Shown here: positions 9,371 through 18,539 of the stretch, in pieces | How the letters are laid out: each line of letters opens with the position of its first letter | Position numbering within the stretch: the stretch's first letter is position 1 | NCBI RefSeq assembly: GCF_002864045.1 | Contig: NZ_PJPV01000049.1 | Location: 1-54,968 of the forward strand | From: Endozoicomonas acroporae | GTDB taxonomy: Bacteria > Pseudomonadota > Gammaproteobacteria > Pseudomonadales > Endozoicomonadaceae | Reading direction: 5' to 3' | DNA length: 54,968 nt | Notes under the pieces: generated by a model | Told to the model about the DNA's origin: nothing | Seen by the model: the letters and a program-made list of their open reading frames with translations, nothing else | The model's database searches: none | Translations under genes and position numbers: made by a program

Positions 9371-9536
9371 TAGGAGGCTGTCCGAGAATAGCGCCCGTAG
9401 CGAGGATGGCAGAAAATTGAGGATAAAAATTCCGTTTTGTGAGGTGAATAGCGGGGCTATTTGCCGAACAATACGGAATTTTTAGACCAATTTGCTGTCA
9501 CCGCAGTAGGGTAGTCTATTCTCGGACAGCCTCCTA
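9371..9536. repeat. Family A palindromic element, copy 2 (complete)
   Basis: A 166-bp element with near-perfect ends TAGGAGGCTGTCCGAGAATA and TATTCTCGGACAGCCTCCTA. Inside, AAATTCCGT pairs with ACGGAATTT, and AATAGC-GGG-GCTATT forms the apical hairpin. Relative to copy 3, arm changes occur in pairs that preserve base pairing. It sits in the gap between the divergently transcribed kinase-like gene and fabV. The remainder of that gap (9092-9370) shows nothing I can name. Confidence 0.85.
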
Positions 9537-9585
9537 GTACTAAGCCCCTGGTTTTCGAAGCGGATTTCACTTGTTGGGGACAACG

Positions 9586-10788
9586 ATGATCATTAAACCA
9601 AGGATTCGTGGATTTATCTGCACAACCACTCACCCGGTAGGTTGTGAAGCCAATGTGAAGGAGCAGATTGCTTACACCCGGTCACTGGGTCCCGTAGCCA
9701 ATGGCCCCAAAAAAGTGCTGGTGATCGGTGCTTCCAGTGGTTATGGACTGGCTTCCCGGATCACCGCAGCTTTTGGTTCCGGTGCGGCCACCATTGGTGT
9801 GTTCTTTGAAAAGCCGGCCACTGAAAGCAAGCCTGGAACAGCGGGCTGGCACAATTCTGCGGCCTTCGATCAGCTGGCCCACGAAGCTGGCCTCTATGCT
9901 AAAAGCCTGAATGGCGATGCCTTCAGCCACGCAGCAAAAGAAAAGACCATTGAGTTGATCAGGCAGGATCTTGGCCAGGTGGATATGGTTGTTTATTCGC
10001 TGGCATCACCCGTGCGAAAACTGCCGGATACTGGCGAGGTGATTCGCTCGGTACTGAAGCCGATGGGTGAGCCATATCGCGCTACCGCAGTGGATACCAA
10101 CAAAGATGCACTGTTTGAAGCGACGGTGGAACCGGCCACTGACGCGGAGGTGGCAGCAACGGTCACGGTCATGGGAGGGCAGGACTGGGCACTGTGGATG
10201 AACGCGCTGTCTGCCGCGGGCGTTCTGGCAGAAGGCTGCAAGACAGTGGCCTACAGCTATATTGGTACGGAACTGACCTGGCCGATCTATTGGGATGGAG
10301 CCCTGGGTGAAGCCAAGAAAGACCTGGACCGTACAGCCCATGCCATCGATGATTCGATGAAATCAATCCATGGTTCAGCCAATATCGCGGTACTGAAGAG
10401 TGTGGTTACTCAGGCCAGTTCGGCGATTCCTGTTATGCCTCTTTATATCTCCATGGTTTTCAAGAAAATGCGGGAAGAGGGCGTACACGAAGGGTGTATC
10501 GAACAAATCAACCGTATGTTCCGTGAGCGTCTTTACCGTGGTGATGGTGCGGCTCCGGCAGTGGATGACAGCAACCGTCTTCGCCTTGATGACCTGGAGC
10601 TCAGGGAAGATATTCAGAAGCATTGCCAGGAGATCTGGCCTCAGCTTACCAATGACAATCTGGCTGAGCTGACCGATTACACCCTCTATAAAGAGGAGTT
10701 TCTGAAGTTGTTTGGTTTCGGTGTTGAGGGTGTGGATTATGATGCTGATGTGAATCCCCAGGTGCCTTTTGAGGTAATTGATATCTGA
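9586..10788 (+). CDS. fabV: Enoyl-ACP/trans-2-enoyl-CoA reductase FabV
   Basis: A 400-residue, single-domain NADH-dependent reductase that completes each cycle of type II fatty-acid synthesis. The start [10 protein letters not shown] is the canonical FabV N-terminus; the ATG at 9586 has GGGGA six bases upstream, so the TTG five codons earlier is not used. [12 protein letters not shown] (about 48-59) is the nucleotide site, and Y-x8-K in [10 protein letters not shown] is the FabV active-site pair. Length equals the family norm. FabV is intrinsically tolerant of triclosan, and no fabI is in this window. Confidence 0.95.
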   Translation: MIIKPRIRGFICTTTHPVGCEANVKEQIAYTRSLGPVANGPKKVLVIGASSGYGLASRITAAFGSGAATIGVFFEKPATESKPGTAGWHNSAAFDQLAHEAGLYAKSLNGDAFSHAAKEKTIELIRQDLGQVDMVVYSLASPVRKLPDTGEVIRSVLKPMGEPYRATAVDTNKDALFEATVEPATDAEVAATVTVMGGQDWALWMNALSAAGVLAEGCKTVAYSYIGTELTWPIYWDGALGEAKKDLDRTAHAIDDSMKSIHGSANIAVLKSVVTQASSAIPVMPLYISMVFKKMREEGVHEGCIEQINRMFRERLYRGDGAAPAVDDSNRLRLDDLELREDIQKHCQEIWPQLTNDNLAELTDYTLYKEEFLKLFGFGVEGVDYDADVNPQVPFEVIDI

Positions 10789-10883
10789 CAGGTCGATCAG
10801 AAAGGCAGGGATGCCGCTGCTTGAGAATACGGGATATCAAAGTTATATGGGGATGTCCGTCAAGGGGGCCACTGCTTCAGACT

Positions 10884-10903
10884 ACGCCGGAAAGCTCCGG
10901 CGT
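10884..10903. terminator. Bidirectional hairpin between fabV and speG
   Basis: ACGCCGGA-AAGC-TCCGGCGT, an 8-bp perfect stem between two convergent genes. No strong T-run follows on either strand, so termination may be partial. Confidence 0.6.
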
Positions 10904-10931
10904 GTGCGTTGTTAAAAACCAGCCGCATCTA

Positions 10932-11480
10932 TCAAAGGGTCAGGGGTCGTGTTTTGTCCAGATAGTCCCTCTGCAGAATGTACATTCTTAATACGTCACA
11001 GTATTGGCCATTGGTGAAATATTCCTGAATCATTCGACCTTCTTCAATAAAGCCGGTTTGTTGATAAAGGTGAATGGCTTTCTCATTGTCAACGGCCACT
11101 ACCAGATACACTTTGTTCAGGTTGAGTATGGTAAAGGCGTAGTCCAGGGCCGATTTGATCAAGACACGGGCATGACCTTTCCCCTGATGCCCTGGCGCAA
11201 TAATGATCTGGAATTCTGCCTTGCGATGCACATAGTCCATTTCGATCAGCTCTACCAGGCCGATGGATTCTGCTTCGTTATTTTCAGTGGCCGTAAGCTC
11301 AGCAACAAAACGGCGTTCGGTATTGTCATGGATATGCTTGCCATAAAGGTCTTCCAGTTCATCGAAAGACTCATAGGGCTCTTCAAACCAGTAGGACATA
11401 ATGCTGCGGTTATTATTAAGAGAGTGCACAAACCGCAGGTCTTTCTTTTCCAGTGCTCTCAGTCGGATACTGCTTTTCAT
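10932..11480 (-). CDS. speG: Spermidine N1-acetyltransferase (GNAT)
   Basis: A 182-residue GNAT enzyme that acetylates spermidine/spermine with acetyl-CoA, limiting polyamine toxicity in the cytoplasm. It tracks E. coli SpeG over its length: SIRLRALEKKDLRFVH, SYWFEEPYESFDELEDLY, KHIHDNTERRFVAE, VHRKAEFQIIIAPGHQGKG (acetyl-CoA loop) and NEKAIHLYQQTGF. It is slightly longer than the E. coli protein because of an insert after VAELTATENNEAE. It stands alone, convergent with fabV. Confidence 0.92.
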   Translation of the reverse strand: MKSSIRLRALEKKDLRFVHSLNNNRSIMSYWFEEPYESFDELEDLYGKHIHDNTERRFVAELTATENNEAESIGLVELIEMDYVHRKAEFQIIIAPGHQGKGHARVLIKSALDYAFTILNLNKVYLVVAVDNEKAIHLYQQTGFIEEGRMIQEYFTNGQYCDVLRMYILQRDYLDKTRPLTL

Positions 11481-11807
11481 CCGGTGATTCCGTCAGTCAG
11501 AGATCGACTCTGTATATCAATAAGACTTCTACAGTCTGCCCCCTGTATTAGAGTGCAGAAGTTTCGATATTCTACGTGAGAGTAGGGGTAAATGACTATC
11601 TTATTTTTTTAATGAGTTGTGCGTTTGAGCAGTTATTTCATGCCATCTGTTTGCTGGCTGGAGTCATCATCGTCTCTGACTATCAATAGCGGGTAAAGGA
11701 TTGCCTGTTTCAGTTTTGCCCTGATGTCGTTTTCTGCTATCAATAAAGCTATGATGCAAAGAGACAGTAAAAACAGTGACTACTGTCCTGCAAATCAGAA
11801 AGAATAA
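11481..11807. other. Intergenic region between divergent speG and thiolase
   Basis: This 327-base gap must contain promoters for both divergent genes. TATGAT near 11750 could be a -10 element for the thiolase, but I see no convincing -35 and no operator palindrome. Confidence 0.3.
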
Positions 11808-13019
11808 ATGACAGAAAAAGCGAGTTTCACTATGTCTTCTGCACCTAACCCGTTACAGGAAAACATTGTTATTGTTTCCGCTGCCCGTACCCCAATGGGT
11901 GGATTTCAGGGTAACCTGTCGTCTATGACAGCGGTTGACCTGGGTACTATTGCGATCCAGTCAGCACTGGAGCGGGCAGGTGTCGCTCCAGAGGATGTAT
12001 CAGAAGTACTGATGGGCTGTGTATTGCCAGCGGGTACCGGCCAGGGGCCTGCCCGTCAGTCGGCGCTGCATGCCGGTATTCCCGACCATGTCCCAGCCAC
12101 GACAGTGAACAAAATCTGCGGTTCCGGTATGAAAACGGTGATGCTGGGAGCAACCCAGCTGAAAACCGGTGAAGCCGATCTGCTGGTGGCCGGTGGTATG
12201 GAAAGTATGACCAATGCCCCTTACCTGCTGGATAAAGCCAGGGGAGGGATGCGACTGGGTCACGGCCAGGTCAAGGATCATATGTTCACCGATGGTCTGG
12301 AGGATGCTTACCAGGGCGTGGCCATGGGGGTCTTTGCCCAGGCAACCGCTGATCGCTTTGGCCTGGGCCGCGAGGCTATGGACGACTATGCCCTTGCATC
12401 TCTGGAGCGGGCCAGCAAGGCGATCAGTTCTGGAGCGTTTGCTGAAGAAATTGTGCCGGTTGAAACCCGTAAAGGGCTGGTTGATATTGATGAGCAGCCG
12501 GGCAAAGCCAGGCCGGAGAAAATCCGTCAGTTACGTCCGGCCTTTAGCAAAGACGGCACGGTGACAGCGGCAAACTCCAGCTCTATTTCCGATGGTGCAG
12601 CGGCGCTCGTGTTAATGCGTGAAAGTGATGCAACAGCACAGGGCTTACAACCTCTGGCAAGAATTACTGGCTACCAAAGCCATGCTCAGAAGCCTGAAGA
12701 ATTTACCATTGCTCCGGTAGACTGCATCCGTAAGCTACTGGAAAAAATTAACTGGCAGGCCAGCGAGGTAGACCTGTTTGAAGTGAATGAGGCGTTTGCC
12801 GTAGTGGCCATGATGGCCATCCGTGAACTGCGCCTGGATCATGATAAGGTCAATATTCATGGTGGTGCCTGTGCACTTGGTCATCCCCTGGGTGCCAGCG
12901 GTGCCCGCATTCTGGTAACGCTGTTGCATGCCCTGAAAAAGACCGGCGGCACCAAAGGTATTGCTTCACTCTGCATTGGTGGAGGAGAAGCTACCGCCAT
13001 CGCGGTTGAGATGTTATAA
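11808..13019 (+). CDS. Acetyl-CoA C-acyltransferase (thiolase)
   Basis: A 403-residue thiolase II. The nucleophile is Cys104 in NKICGSGMK. The C-terminal signature GGACALGHPLGASGAR supplies His359, and SLCIGGGEA supplies Cys389. ATG 11808 and ATG 11832 are both possible starts; AGAAAG precedes the first. The enzyme condenses or cleaves acetoacetyl-CoA-type substrates. Followed by acyl-CoA dehydrogenase, enoyl-CoA hydratase and mmsB, it resembles branched-chain amino-acid catabolic clusters of other gammaproteobacteria. A hairpin with a T-run separates it from the next gene. Confidence 0.92.
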   Translation: MTEKASFTMSSAPNPLQENIVIVSAARTPMGGFQGNLSSMTAVDLGTIAIQSALERAGVAPEDVSEVLMGCVLPAGTGQGPARQSALHAGIPDHVPATTVNKICGSGMKTVMLGATQLKTGEADLLVAGGMESMTNAPYLLDKARGGMRLGHGQVKDHMFTDGLEDAYQGVAMGVFAQATADRFGLGREAMDDYALASLERASKAISSGAFAEEIVPVETRKGLVDIDEQPGKARPEKIRQLRPAFSKDGTVTAANSSSISDGAAALVLMRESDATAQGLQPLARITGYQSHAQKPEEFTIAPVDCIRKLLEKINWQASEVDLFEVNEAFAVVAMMAIRELRLDHDKVNIHGGACALGHPLGASGARILVTLLHALKKTGGTKGIASLCIGGGEATAIAVEML

Positions 13020-13079
13020 AAAAAACTTACCGATACTTTTCGTGTGCACCAACCTGGCGAGCATGCACTAACCACTAAT

Positions 13080-13136
13080 AAAAATGCCGCATGCCCCAGG
13101 CCTCACAAATAACAAAAAACAAGAGGCGGCATTTTT
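13080..13136 (+). terminator. Hairpin with T-run that also covers the next gene's ribosome site
   Basis: AAAAATGCCGC (13080-13090) pairs with GCGGCATTTTT (13126-13136), and GCCTC (13100-13104) can pair with GAGGC (13123-13127). The 3' arm ends in a short T-run, as in an intrinsic terminator of the thiolase gene. The same arm contains AAGAGG, the only visible Shine-Dalgarno for the ATG at 13139. Confidence 0.6.
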
Positions 13137-13138
13137 AT

Positions 13139-14308
13139 ATGGATTATCACCTTTCTGAACAGCAGGTCGCTTTTCGTGATCTGGCCCGACAATTTGCCGA
13201 TGCCGAATTGGCCCCCCATGCAGCGCAGTGGGATCTTGATTGTCATTTCCCGGTTGATGTGATCAGGGCAGCGGGAGATCTCGGGTTCTGTGCCCTGTAT
13301 ACCCATGAGTCCATGGGAGGGCTGGGCCTGTCCAGGCTGGATTCCCATCTTGTTTTTGAACAGCTGGCCATGGGATGTACGGCTACCACCGCCTATATCA
13401 CCATTCATAATATGGTTACCTGGATGATCAGTGAGTTTGCTACGGATCGGGTAAAGTCAGATTGGGGGGAAGGGCTGGTCAGTGGCAGCAAGTTGTCGTC
13501 CTATTGCCTTACCGAGCCCGGAGCGGGCAGTGATGCCGCATCGTTGATAACCAGCGCCGGGCGGGATGGCGATGAGTATGTGCTCAATGGCTCGAAAATG
13601 TTTATTTCCGGGGCTGGCAGTACCGATCTGCTGCTGGTGATGGCAAGAACCGGCGAAGATGGTCCGAAAGGCATTTCGGCCTTTGCCGTTCCCGCCAATC
13701 TGGCAGGTATCCAGTACGGCAAGAAGGAGGAAAAGATGGGCTGGAATGCCCAGCCAACCCGACTGATTTCATTTGACAATGTTCGTATACCCGCAGACCA
13801 CCTGCTGGGAGCGGAAGGCCAGGGTTTCTCTTTTGCGATGAAGGGCCTGGATGGTGGTCGGATCAATATCGCCACTTGTTCCGTAGGTACAGCGCAGCAG
13901 GCACTGAACACGGCACGAGCCTATATGAAAGAGCGTAAGCAGTTTGGTCGCGAACTGGCCGGTTTCCAGGCCTTGCAGTTCAAACTGGCGGATATGAATA
14001 CCGAGCTGGTGGCTGCCCGGCAGATGGTTCGACTGGCGGCCTTCAAGCTGGACCATCAGGATCCGGAAGCAACGGCATACTGTGCCATGGCTAAACGTTT
14101 TGCTACGGATATCGGGTTTCGGGTCTGTAACGAAGCCCTGCAGATTCATGGCGGTTATGGTTATATCAGGGAGTACCCCCTGGAGCGACATGTGCGGGAT
14201 ACCCGGGTCCACCAGATTCTGGAGGGAACCAATGAAATTATGCGTTTGATTGTCGCCCGTCGTTTACTTTCCGAGCGCATTTCTCATACCGGTATGGAGT
14301 TACAGTGA
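13139..14308 (+). CDS. Acyl-CoA dehydrogenase, likely isobutyryl/short branched-chain type
   Basis: A 389-residue FAD enzyme that oxidises acyl-CoA at the alpha-beta bond and passes electrons to ETF. The start MDYHLSEQQ matches the family; an in-frame ATG at 13091 would add residues encoded by the hairpin and is less likely. Family marks include YCLTEPGAGSDAAS (FAD/substrate loop), ISGAGSTDLLLVMAR, RKQFGRELAGFQALQ, ALQIHGGYGYIREYPLER and QILEGTNEIMR, whose Glu is at the usual catalytic-base position. Its neighbours fit valine degradation (isobutyryl-CoA to methacrylyl-CoA). Substrate assignment rests on context. Confidence 0.9.
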   Translation: MDYHLSEQQVAFRDLARQFADAELAPHAAQWDLDCHFPVDVIRAAGDLGFCALYTHESMGGLGLSRLDSHLVFEQLAMGCTATTAYITIHNMVTWMISEFATDRVKSDWGEGLVSGSKLSSYCLTEPGAGSDAASLITSAGRDGDEYVLNGSKMFISGAGSTDLLLVMARTGEDGPKGISAFAVPANLAGIQYGKKEEKMGWNAQPTRLISFDNVRIPADHLLGAEGQGFSFAMKGLDGGRINIATCSVGTAQQALNTARAYMKERKQFGRELAGFQALQFKLADMNTELVAARQMVRLAAFKLDHQDPEATAYCAMAKRFATDIGFRVCNEALQIHGGYGYIREYPLERHVRDTRVHQILEGTNEIMRLIVARRLLSERISHTGMELQ

Positions 14309-14310
14309 TT

Positions 14311-15087
14311 ATGTCTGAAAAGTTACGTCTCACCTGTGAAGAACGTACCGCCATTCTCACCCTGGACAATCCACCGGCAAATACCTGGACGCCAGAAAGT
14401 CTGAATGAGCTGGAGCAGATTATTCACCAGTTGAACCGCAAGTCTGATGTGATTGCCCTGGTGATCACGTCGGCTTCGGAGAAATTCTTCAGTGCAGGCG
14501 CTGATTTAAAGCGCTTTGATAACCTGACCCCGGAGGAAGCTCGTCCATTTGCTGAAAGCTTTGGTAGGGCTTTTGAAGCCCTCAGTAACTTTTCGGGGCT
14601 CAGCATTGCGGCCATCAACGGTTATGCCATGGGTGGTGGGCTGGAAGTGGCACTGGCCTGTGACCTGCGCATCGCTGAACGGGGTGCCATTATGGCCCTG
14701 CCAGAAGCGTCGGTGGGGTTATTACCCTGTGCCGGCGGAACTCAGAACCTTACCCTGCTGGTGGGCGAAGCCTGGGCCAAGCGCATGATTCTCTGCGGCG
14801 AGAAAGTGACCGCAGAAAAAGCATTGGCCATTGGACTGGTAGAGGAAATGGTGGACAGTGGTGAGAGTCTTAAACGGGCGAAATTGCTTGCGGCCAATGC
14901 CGGAAACCAGAGTCCGGATGCCTTGAGGGCCTGTAAAAAGCTGATCCAGATGGGACGTTCCGGATTTTCCAGAGATGCCTTGCCAGAGGAAAGAGAGCAG
15001 TTCCTGGCGTTGTTCAATGGCAGGAATCAGCAGGAAGGCGTCAGTGCGTTTCTTGAGAAGCGCAAACCTGAGTGGCATTACGACTGA
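14311..15087 (+). CDS. Enoyl-CoA hydratase/isomerase family protein
   Basis: A 258-residue crotonase-fold enzyme. Both hydratase glutamates are present: one in AMGGGLEVALACD, the other in ALPEASVG. The oxyanion-hole segment is FSAGADLKRF. The ATG at 14311 follows GGAG by 11 bases; a GTG at 14305 overlapping the upstream stop is an alternative. It directly follows the acyl-CoA dehydrogenase, so translation is probably coupled. Likely role: hydration of methacrylyl-CoA or a similar enoyl-CoA. Confidence 0.88.
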   Translation: MSEKLRLTCEERTAILTLDNPPANTWTPESLNELEQIIHQLNRKSDVIALVITSASEKFFSAGADLKRFDNLTPEEARPFAESFGRAFEALSNFSGLSIAAINGYAMGGGLEVALACDLRIAERGAIMALPEASVGLLPCAGGTQNLTLLVGEAWAKRMILCGEKVTAEKALAIGLVEEMVDSGESLKRAKLLAANAGNQSPDALRACKKLIQMGRSGFSRDALPEEREQFLALFNGRNQQEGVSAFLEKRKPEWHYD

Positions 15088-15116
15088 TTCGGCTATTTTG
15101 AAGAAGGATGATATTA

Positions 15117-16007
15117 ATGACAAAAATTGCGTTTATCGGCCTTGGCAATATGGGTGGTCCCATGGCTCAGAACCTGGTGCAAGCCGGGCATGATGTCTGT
15201 GGTTATGATCTGGTTCCAGAGGCACTCGAGCAATTGGAACAAGCCGGAGGCTCAAAGGCCGAATCCGTGACTGAGGCTGCACAGGGTGCCAGTGTGGTGA
15301 TCAGTATGTTACCGGCTGGCAAACAGGTCGAATCACTTTACCTGGGAGATGATGGACTCTTCAAAACGATGGGGAGGCGTTGTCTGGTGATTGATTGCAG
15401 CACTATAGAAGCTGAAGTTGCCAGAAAAGTCGGGCAGCAGGCAAAAGAGCAGGGTATCGACTTTGTTGATGCACCGGTGTCCGGTGGTACCGCCGGTGCT
15501 GCAGCTGGAACACTGACGTTTATGGTGGGAGGCAGTGCCGAGACCGTAGAGCAGGCCAGACCCTATCTTGAGGTAATGGGGCAGACTGTTTTTCACGCTG
15601 GCGATACGGGTGCGGGGCAGCTGGCCAAGATCTGCAACAATATGCTGCTGGCTATTGTTATGACAGGCACATCGGAAGCTCTTAAACTGGGTATCGATAA
15701 TGGCCTTGATCCGGCAGTACTTTCAGAAATCATGAAGAACAGTTCAGGTGGGAACTGGGTACTGGACAAGTACAACCCGGTGCCGGGCGTCATGCCCCAG
15801 ACTCCAGCCAGTAATGGTTATCAGGGCGGTTTTATGGTGGCACTGATGGCCAAGGATCTTGGTTTGGCTCTGAATACGGCTGCCAGCAGCCATACCGCAA
15901 CGCCCATGGCATCACTGGCTGACAATCTGTATAAAATGCATGCAATTCGCTCCGGCAGTCACCAGGACTTTTCAAGCATTATTCAGCTGTATGAGTCAGC
16001 AGATTAG
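15117..16007 (+). CDS. mmsB: 3-hydroxyisobutyrate dehydrogenase
   Basis: A 296-residue NAD-dependent beta-hydroxyacid dehydrogenase that oxidises 3-hydroxyisobutyrate to methylmalonate semialdehyde in valine degradation. Motifs: FIGLGNMGGPMAQNL (NAD site), DAPVSGGTAGAAAGTL (substrate loop), KICNNMLLA with the catalytic Lys, and C-terminal QDFSSIIQLY. GAAGG lies 9 bases before ATG 15117, which excludes the in-frame ATG at 15108. It is the last gene of the cluster. No mmsA or hydroxyisobutyryl-CoA hydrolase gene is in the window. Confidence 0.93.
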   Translation: MTKIAFIGLGNMGGPMAQNLVQAGHDVCGYDLVPEALEQLEQAGGSKAESVTEAAQGASVVISMLPAGKQVESLYLGDDGLFKTMGRRCLVIDCSTIEAEVARKVGQQAKEQGIDFVDAPVSGGTAGAAAGTLTFMVGGSAETVEQARPYLEVMGQTVFHAGDTGAGQLAKICNNMLLAIVMTGTSEALKLGIDNGLDPAVLSEIMKNSSGGNWVLDKYNPVPGVMPQTPASNGYQGGFMVALMAKDLGLALNTAASSHTATPMASLADNLYKMHAIRSGSHQDFSSIIQLYESAD

Positions 16008-16265
16008 ATGGTTATTGGCTGCTATTTCTTTGCATGCATGATCAATTTTATTATTCAATAGATAGATGCCGATTATCGTTCAGTTTATTTTTCTTCTGTT
16101 GATATGACTCAATGTTTTGCTCAGAATCTGTTCTAATTTTGAACAGTTGTGTCAGATAATGGTTCTGTTTTTGTAAATCAGGTTATACAATCTTTCCGAT
16201 TTATCTGAAGTTCTGGCCGGGTAACCCGGTCGGCAGTGATCATCCATCTGAGGTAACCTGTTCCC

Positions 16266-17516
16266 ATGCAAATACTTATGAGTCTGGTGGGTATTGCCAG
16301 CCTTCTGGCACTTGCTTTTTTACTGTCCGATAACCGAAAAGCGATCAACCTGCGAACGGTGGGTGGTGCCTTTGCTATTCAGGCCGGGCTGGGAGCGTTG
16401 GTTCTTTATGTTCCGCTGGGCCAGGAAATTCTTGGTGGTGTCTCCAACGCGGTAAGTAATGTTATCAGTTACGCCAATCAGGGTATTGGTTTCCTGTTTG
16501 GTGACCTGGGTAACTTCAAGGTCGGCTTTATTTTTGCCATCAATGTACTGCCGATTATCATTTTCTTCTCCTCTCTGGTTGCGGTTCTTTACTATCTGGG
16601 TGTTATGCAGAAGGTGGTTACCTTCCTGGGCGGTGCGTTACAGAAAGTATTGGGTACCAGTCGTACAGAGTCTCTGTCGGCAACGGCAAACATCTTCGTT
16701 GGCCAAACGGAAGCTCCTCTCGTGGTAAGACCCTATATTGGTCGTATGACTAATTCTGAGCTGTTTGCCATCATGGTAGGAGGTCTGGCTTCTGTTGCAG
16801 GCTCTGTTCTGGCCGGCTATGCAGGTATGGGGGTCGAGCTTAAGTACCTGATCGCAGCAAGCTTCATGGCGGCACCTGGTGGTCTGCTGATGGCCAAGAT
16901 GATCAAGCCGGAAACCGATACTCCGGATAATTCTGAGCTGGTTGATGACGAGGATGACAATGAAAAGCCTGCCAACGTAATAGACGCAGCCGCTTCTGGT
17001 GCCTCTTCCGGTATGAAGCTGGCCGCTAACGTTGGTGCCATGCTGCTCGCTTTCATTGCCCTGATCGCCATGGTTAACGGTATCATGGGCTGGATTGGTG
17101 GCTTCTTTGACTACCCTGACCTGAGCCTTGAAATCATTCTGGGCTACCTGTTCAGTCCGCTGGCCTTCCTGATTGGTGTGCCAATGCATGAAATCGTGAC
17201 AGCGGGCAGTTTCATTGGCCAGAAGCTGGTGGTGAACGAATTCGTTGCCTACATGGATTTTGTTAATTACCTGAACCCTGAAGCGGCTGCGGCGGCTGGT
17301 GTTGAAGTGCTGTCACAGCGTACGCAGATCATCATCACCTTTGCTCTGTGTGGTTTTGCCAACCTGTCTTCTATTGCCATTCTCCTGGGTGGTCTGGGCG
17401 TTATGGCACCACACCGTCGTCAGGATATTGCCCGCATGGGTATCAAGGCAGTGGCTGCTGGTACTCTGTCTAATCTTATGAGTGCAACCATCGCTGGTCT
17501 GATGCTGTCTCTGTAA
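16266..17516 (+). CDS. Concentrative nucleoside transporter (CNT family, NupX-like)
   Basis: A 416-residue inner-membrane cation-coupled nucleoside importer. It has the CNT signature [13 protein letters not shown], the paired NEFVAYMDF and [18 protein letters not shown] segments, and ends [15 protein letters not shown]. It is closest in pattern to E. coli NupX/YeiM. A polar loop (about residues 218-238, DDEDDNEKP) separates two membrane blocks. Ion coupling (Na+ or H+) cannot be read from sequence. It is monocistronic, with 258 bp upstream and a GC-rich hairpin downstream. Confidence 0.92.
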   Translation: MQILMSLVGIASLLALAFLLSDNRKAINLRTVGGAFAIQAGLGALVLYVPLGQEILGGVSNAVSNVISYANQGIGFLFGDLGNFKVGFIFAINVLPIIIFFSSLVAVLYYLGVMQKVVTFLGGALQKVLGTSRTESLSATANIFVGQTEAPLVVRPYIGRMTNSELFAIMVGGLASVAGSVLAGYAGMGVELKYLIAASFMAAPGGLLMAKMIKPETDTPDNSELVDDEDDNEKPANVIDAAASGASSGMKLAANVGAMLLAFIALIAMVNGIMGWIGGFFDYPDLSLEIILGYLFSPLAFLIGVPMHEIVTAGSFIGQKLVVNEFVAYMDFVNYLNPEAAAAAGVEVLSQRTQIIITFALCGFANLSSIAILLGGLGVMAPHRRQDIARMGIKAVAAGTLSNLMSATIAGLMLSL

Positions 17517-17525
17517 TGTTTTTTG

Positions 17526-17546
17526 GGCCACGGTCTGACCGTGGCC
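17526..17546. terminator. Hairpin after nucleoside transporter gene
   Basis: GGCCACGGT-CTG-ACCGTGGCC, a 9-bp perfect stem starting 10 bases after the stop codon. The bases after it are only moderately T-rich. Confidence 0.7.
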
Positions 17547-17693
17547 TGCTTTCCTTCCTGTATTTTCCCTTCATCAGCTGAATCTAACGCTTTTCAGGAA
17601 ATGGCCGAATGACATAGTGAAATAATTATGTCGGGGTATCTGTGTGTATTGCTGGCATGGATATCTTTCTGAACCTGTCGTGAGTGTGCAAGG

Positions 17694-18023
17694 ATGAACC
17701 TGACAACAAGGATTTTATGCTCCCGTAAAGACAAGAAATTTTCGCAGCAGGCCCTGGCGGATTTGATTGGTGTATCCAGAAGTGCACTGGCCCAGTGGGA
17801 AACCAGTATGAGCAGTCCCAGTCTCGAGAATCTGCGAAAAATGGCTGAAATTCTTGAGGTGTCTTTCGAGTGGCTGGCCACCGGGCGTGGAAACCAGTAC
17901 CTGGTCAGCTCTGATGAGGTCATCAGTGACTCGGAAGTGGATGGGGAGATTATCGGTCAATTACATCGAATGAACCTGATGAAGAAAAGAGCCATTCTTA
18001 ATGTGATGAGAGCAATGGCATAA
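17694..18023 (+). CDS. XRE-family transcriptional regulator
   Basis: A 109-residue protein with an N-terminal helix-turn-helix (about residues 6-60: KFSQQALADLIGVSRSALAQ, then SLENLRKMAEILEVSFEWL). This is the lambda-repressor/Cro fold. The C-terminal 40 residues are acidic then basic and could mediate dimerisation. No linked target gene is evident; it stands between the transporter and a convergent HU gene. The ribosome site is weak. Confidence 0.85.
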   Translation: MNLTTRILCSRKDKKFSQQALADLIGVSRSALAQWETSMSSPSLENLRKMAEILEVSFEWLATGRGNQYLVSSDEVISDSEVDGEIIGQLHRMNLMKKRAILNVMRAMA

Positions 18024-18044
18024 AGTAACAAAATACGCTCAGAC

Positions 18045-18068
18045 AAAAGCGCCTTACCGGCGCTTTTT
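18045..18068. terminator. Bidirectional Rho-independent terminator
   Basis: AAAAGCGCC-TTACC-GGCGCTTTTT, with T-runs at both outer ends, lies between the convergent XRE and HU genes and can stop transcription from both sides. Confidence 0.85.
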
Positions 18069-18102
18069 CGCTTTTTGCGGAACAGTTTCAGAATGCAGTG
18101 AT

Positions 18103-18375
18103 CTATTTGATCATTTCCCGGAACTTATTGCCCGGCTTGAACTGAGGAAGTTTGCAGGCGGGGATATGAATTTCTTCACCGGTTTGTGGATTGCGCCCCT
18201 TCCTGGCCGCCCGATCTGCTACCGAAAATGTGCCAAAACCAATAAGTTGAACGATATCGCCGCTTGCCAGTGTCTCCTGTGTGTTGCTGATAAAGGCATT
18301 GACAACAAGCTCGGCCTTGCTTCGGGACAGGTTAGCTTGTTCAGCGACTTGCTCAACCAGTTCTTTCTTGTTCAT
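18103..18375 (-). CDS. HU-family DNA-binding protein (paralog 1)
   Basis: A 90-residue DNABII protein with the complete HU/IHF arm signature GFGTFSVADRAARKGRNPQT and the N-terminal dimerisation helices (MNKKELVEQVAEQANLSRSK). It differs clearly from the second HU at 44907-45179: the C-terminus reads PACKLPQFKPGNKFREMIK with a Cys and a basic tail. It is probably a nucleoid protein, either a second HU subunit or a specialised paralog. It has its own terminator and no operon partner. Confidence 0.9.
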   Translation of the reverse strand: MNKKELVEQVAEQANLSRSKAELVVNAFISNTQETLASGDIVQLIGFGTFSVADRAARKGRNPQTGEEIHIPACKLPQFKPGNKFREMIK

Positions 18376-18539
18376 ATCCAGTCTCAGGGAATTACCAGTT
18401 ATGTGGAAAGAAAATACCAGAAGATGGGTGATCCGCCTCTGGCTTCGCTTGGCTCAGGGAAAAACCTGGGCAGGTGGTGAAACACAATCAGCCTGACGTG
18501 TATCTCTTGCTGGAAAAACAGATGATGGGAGAAAACCAG

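Noticed and set aside
9571..9585. TTG upstream start for fabV
   Set aside because: The ATG at 9586 has the ribosome site and gives the canonical [11 protein letters not shown]-terminus.
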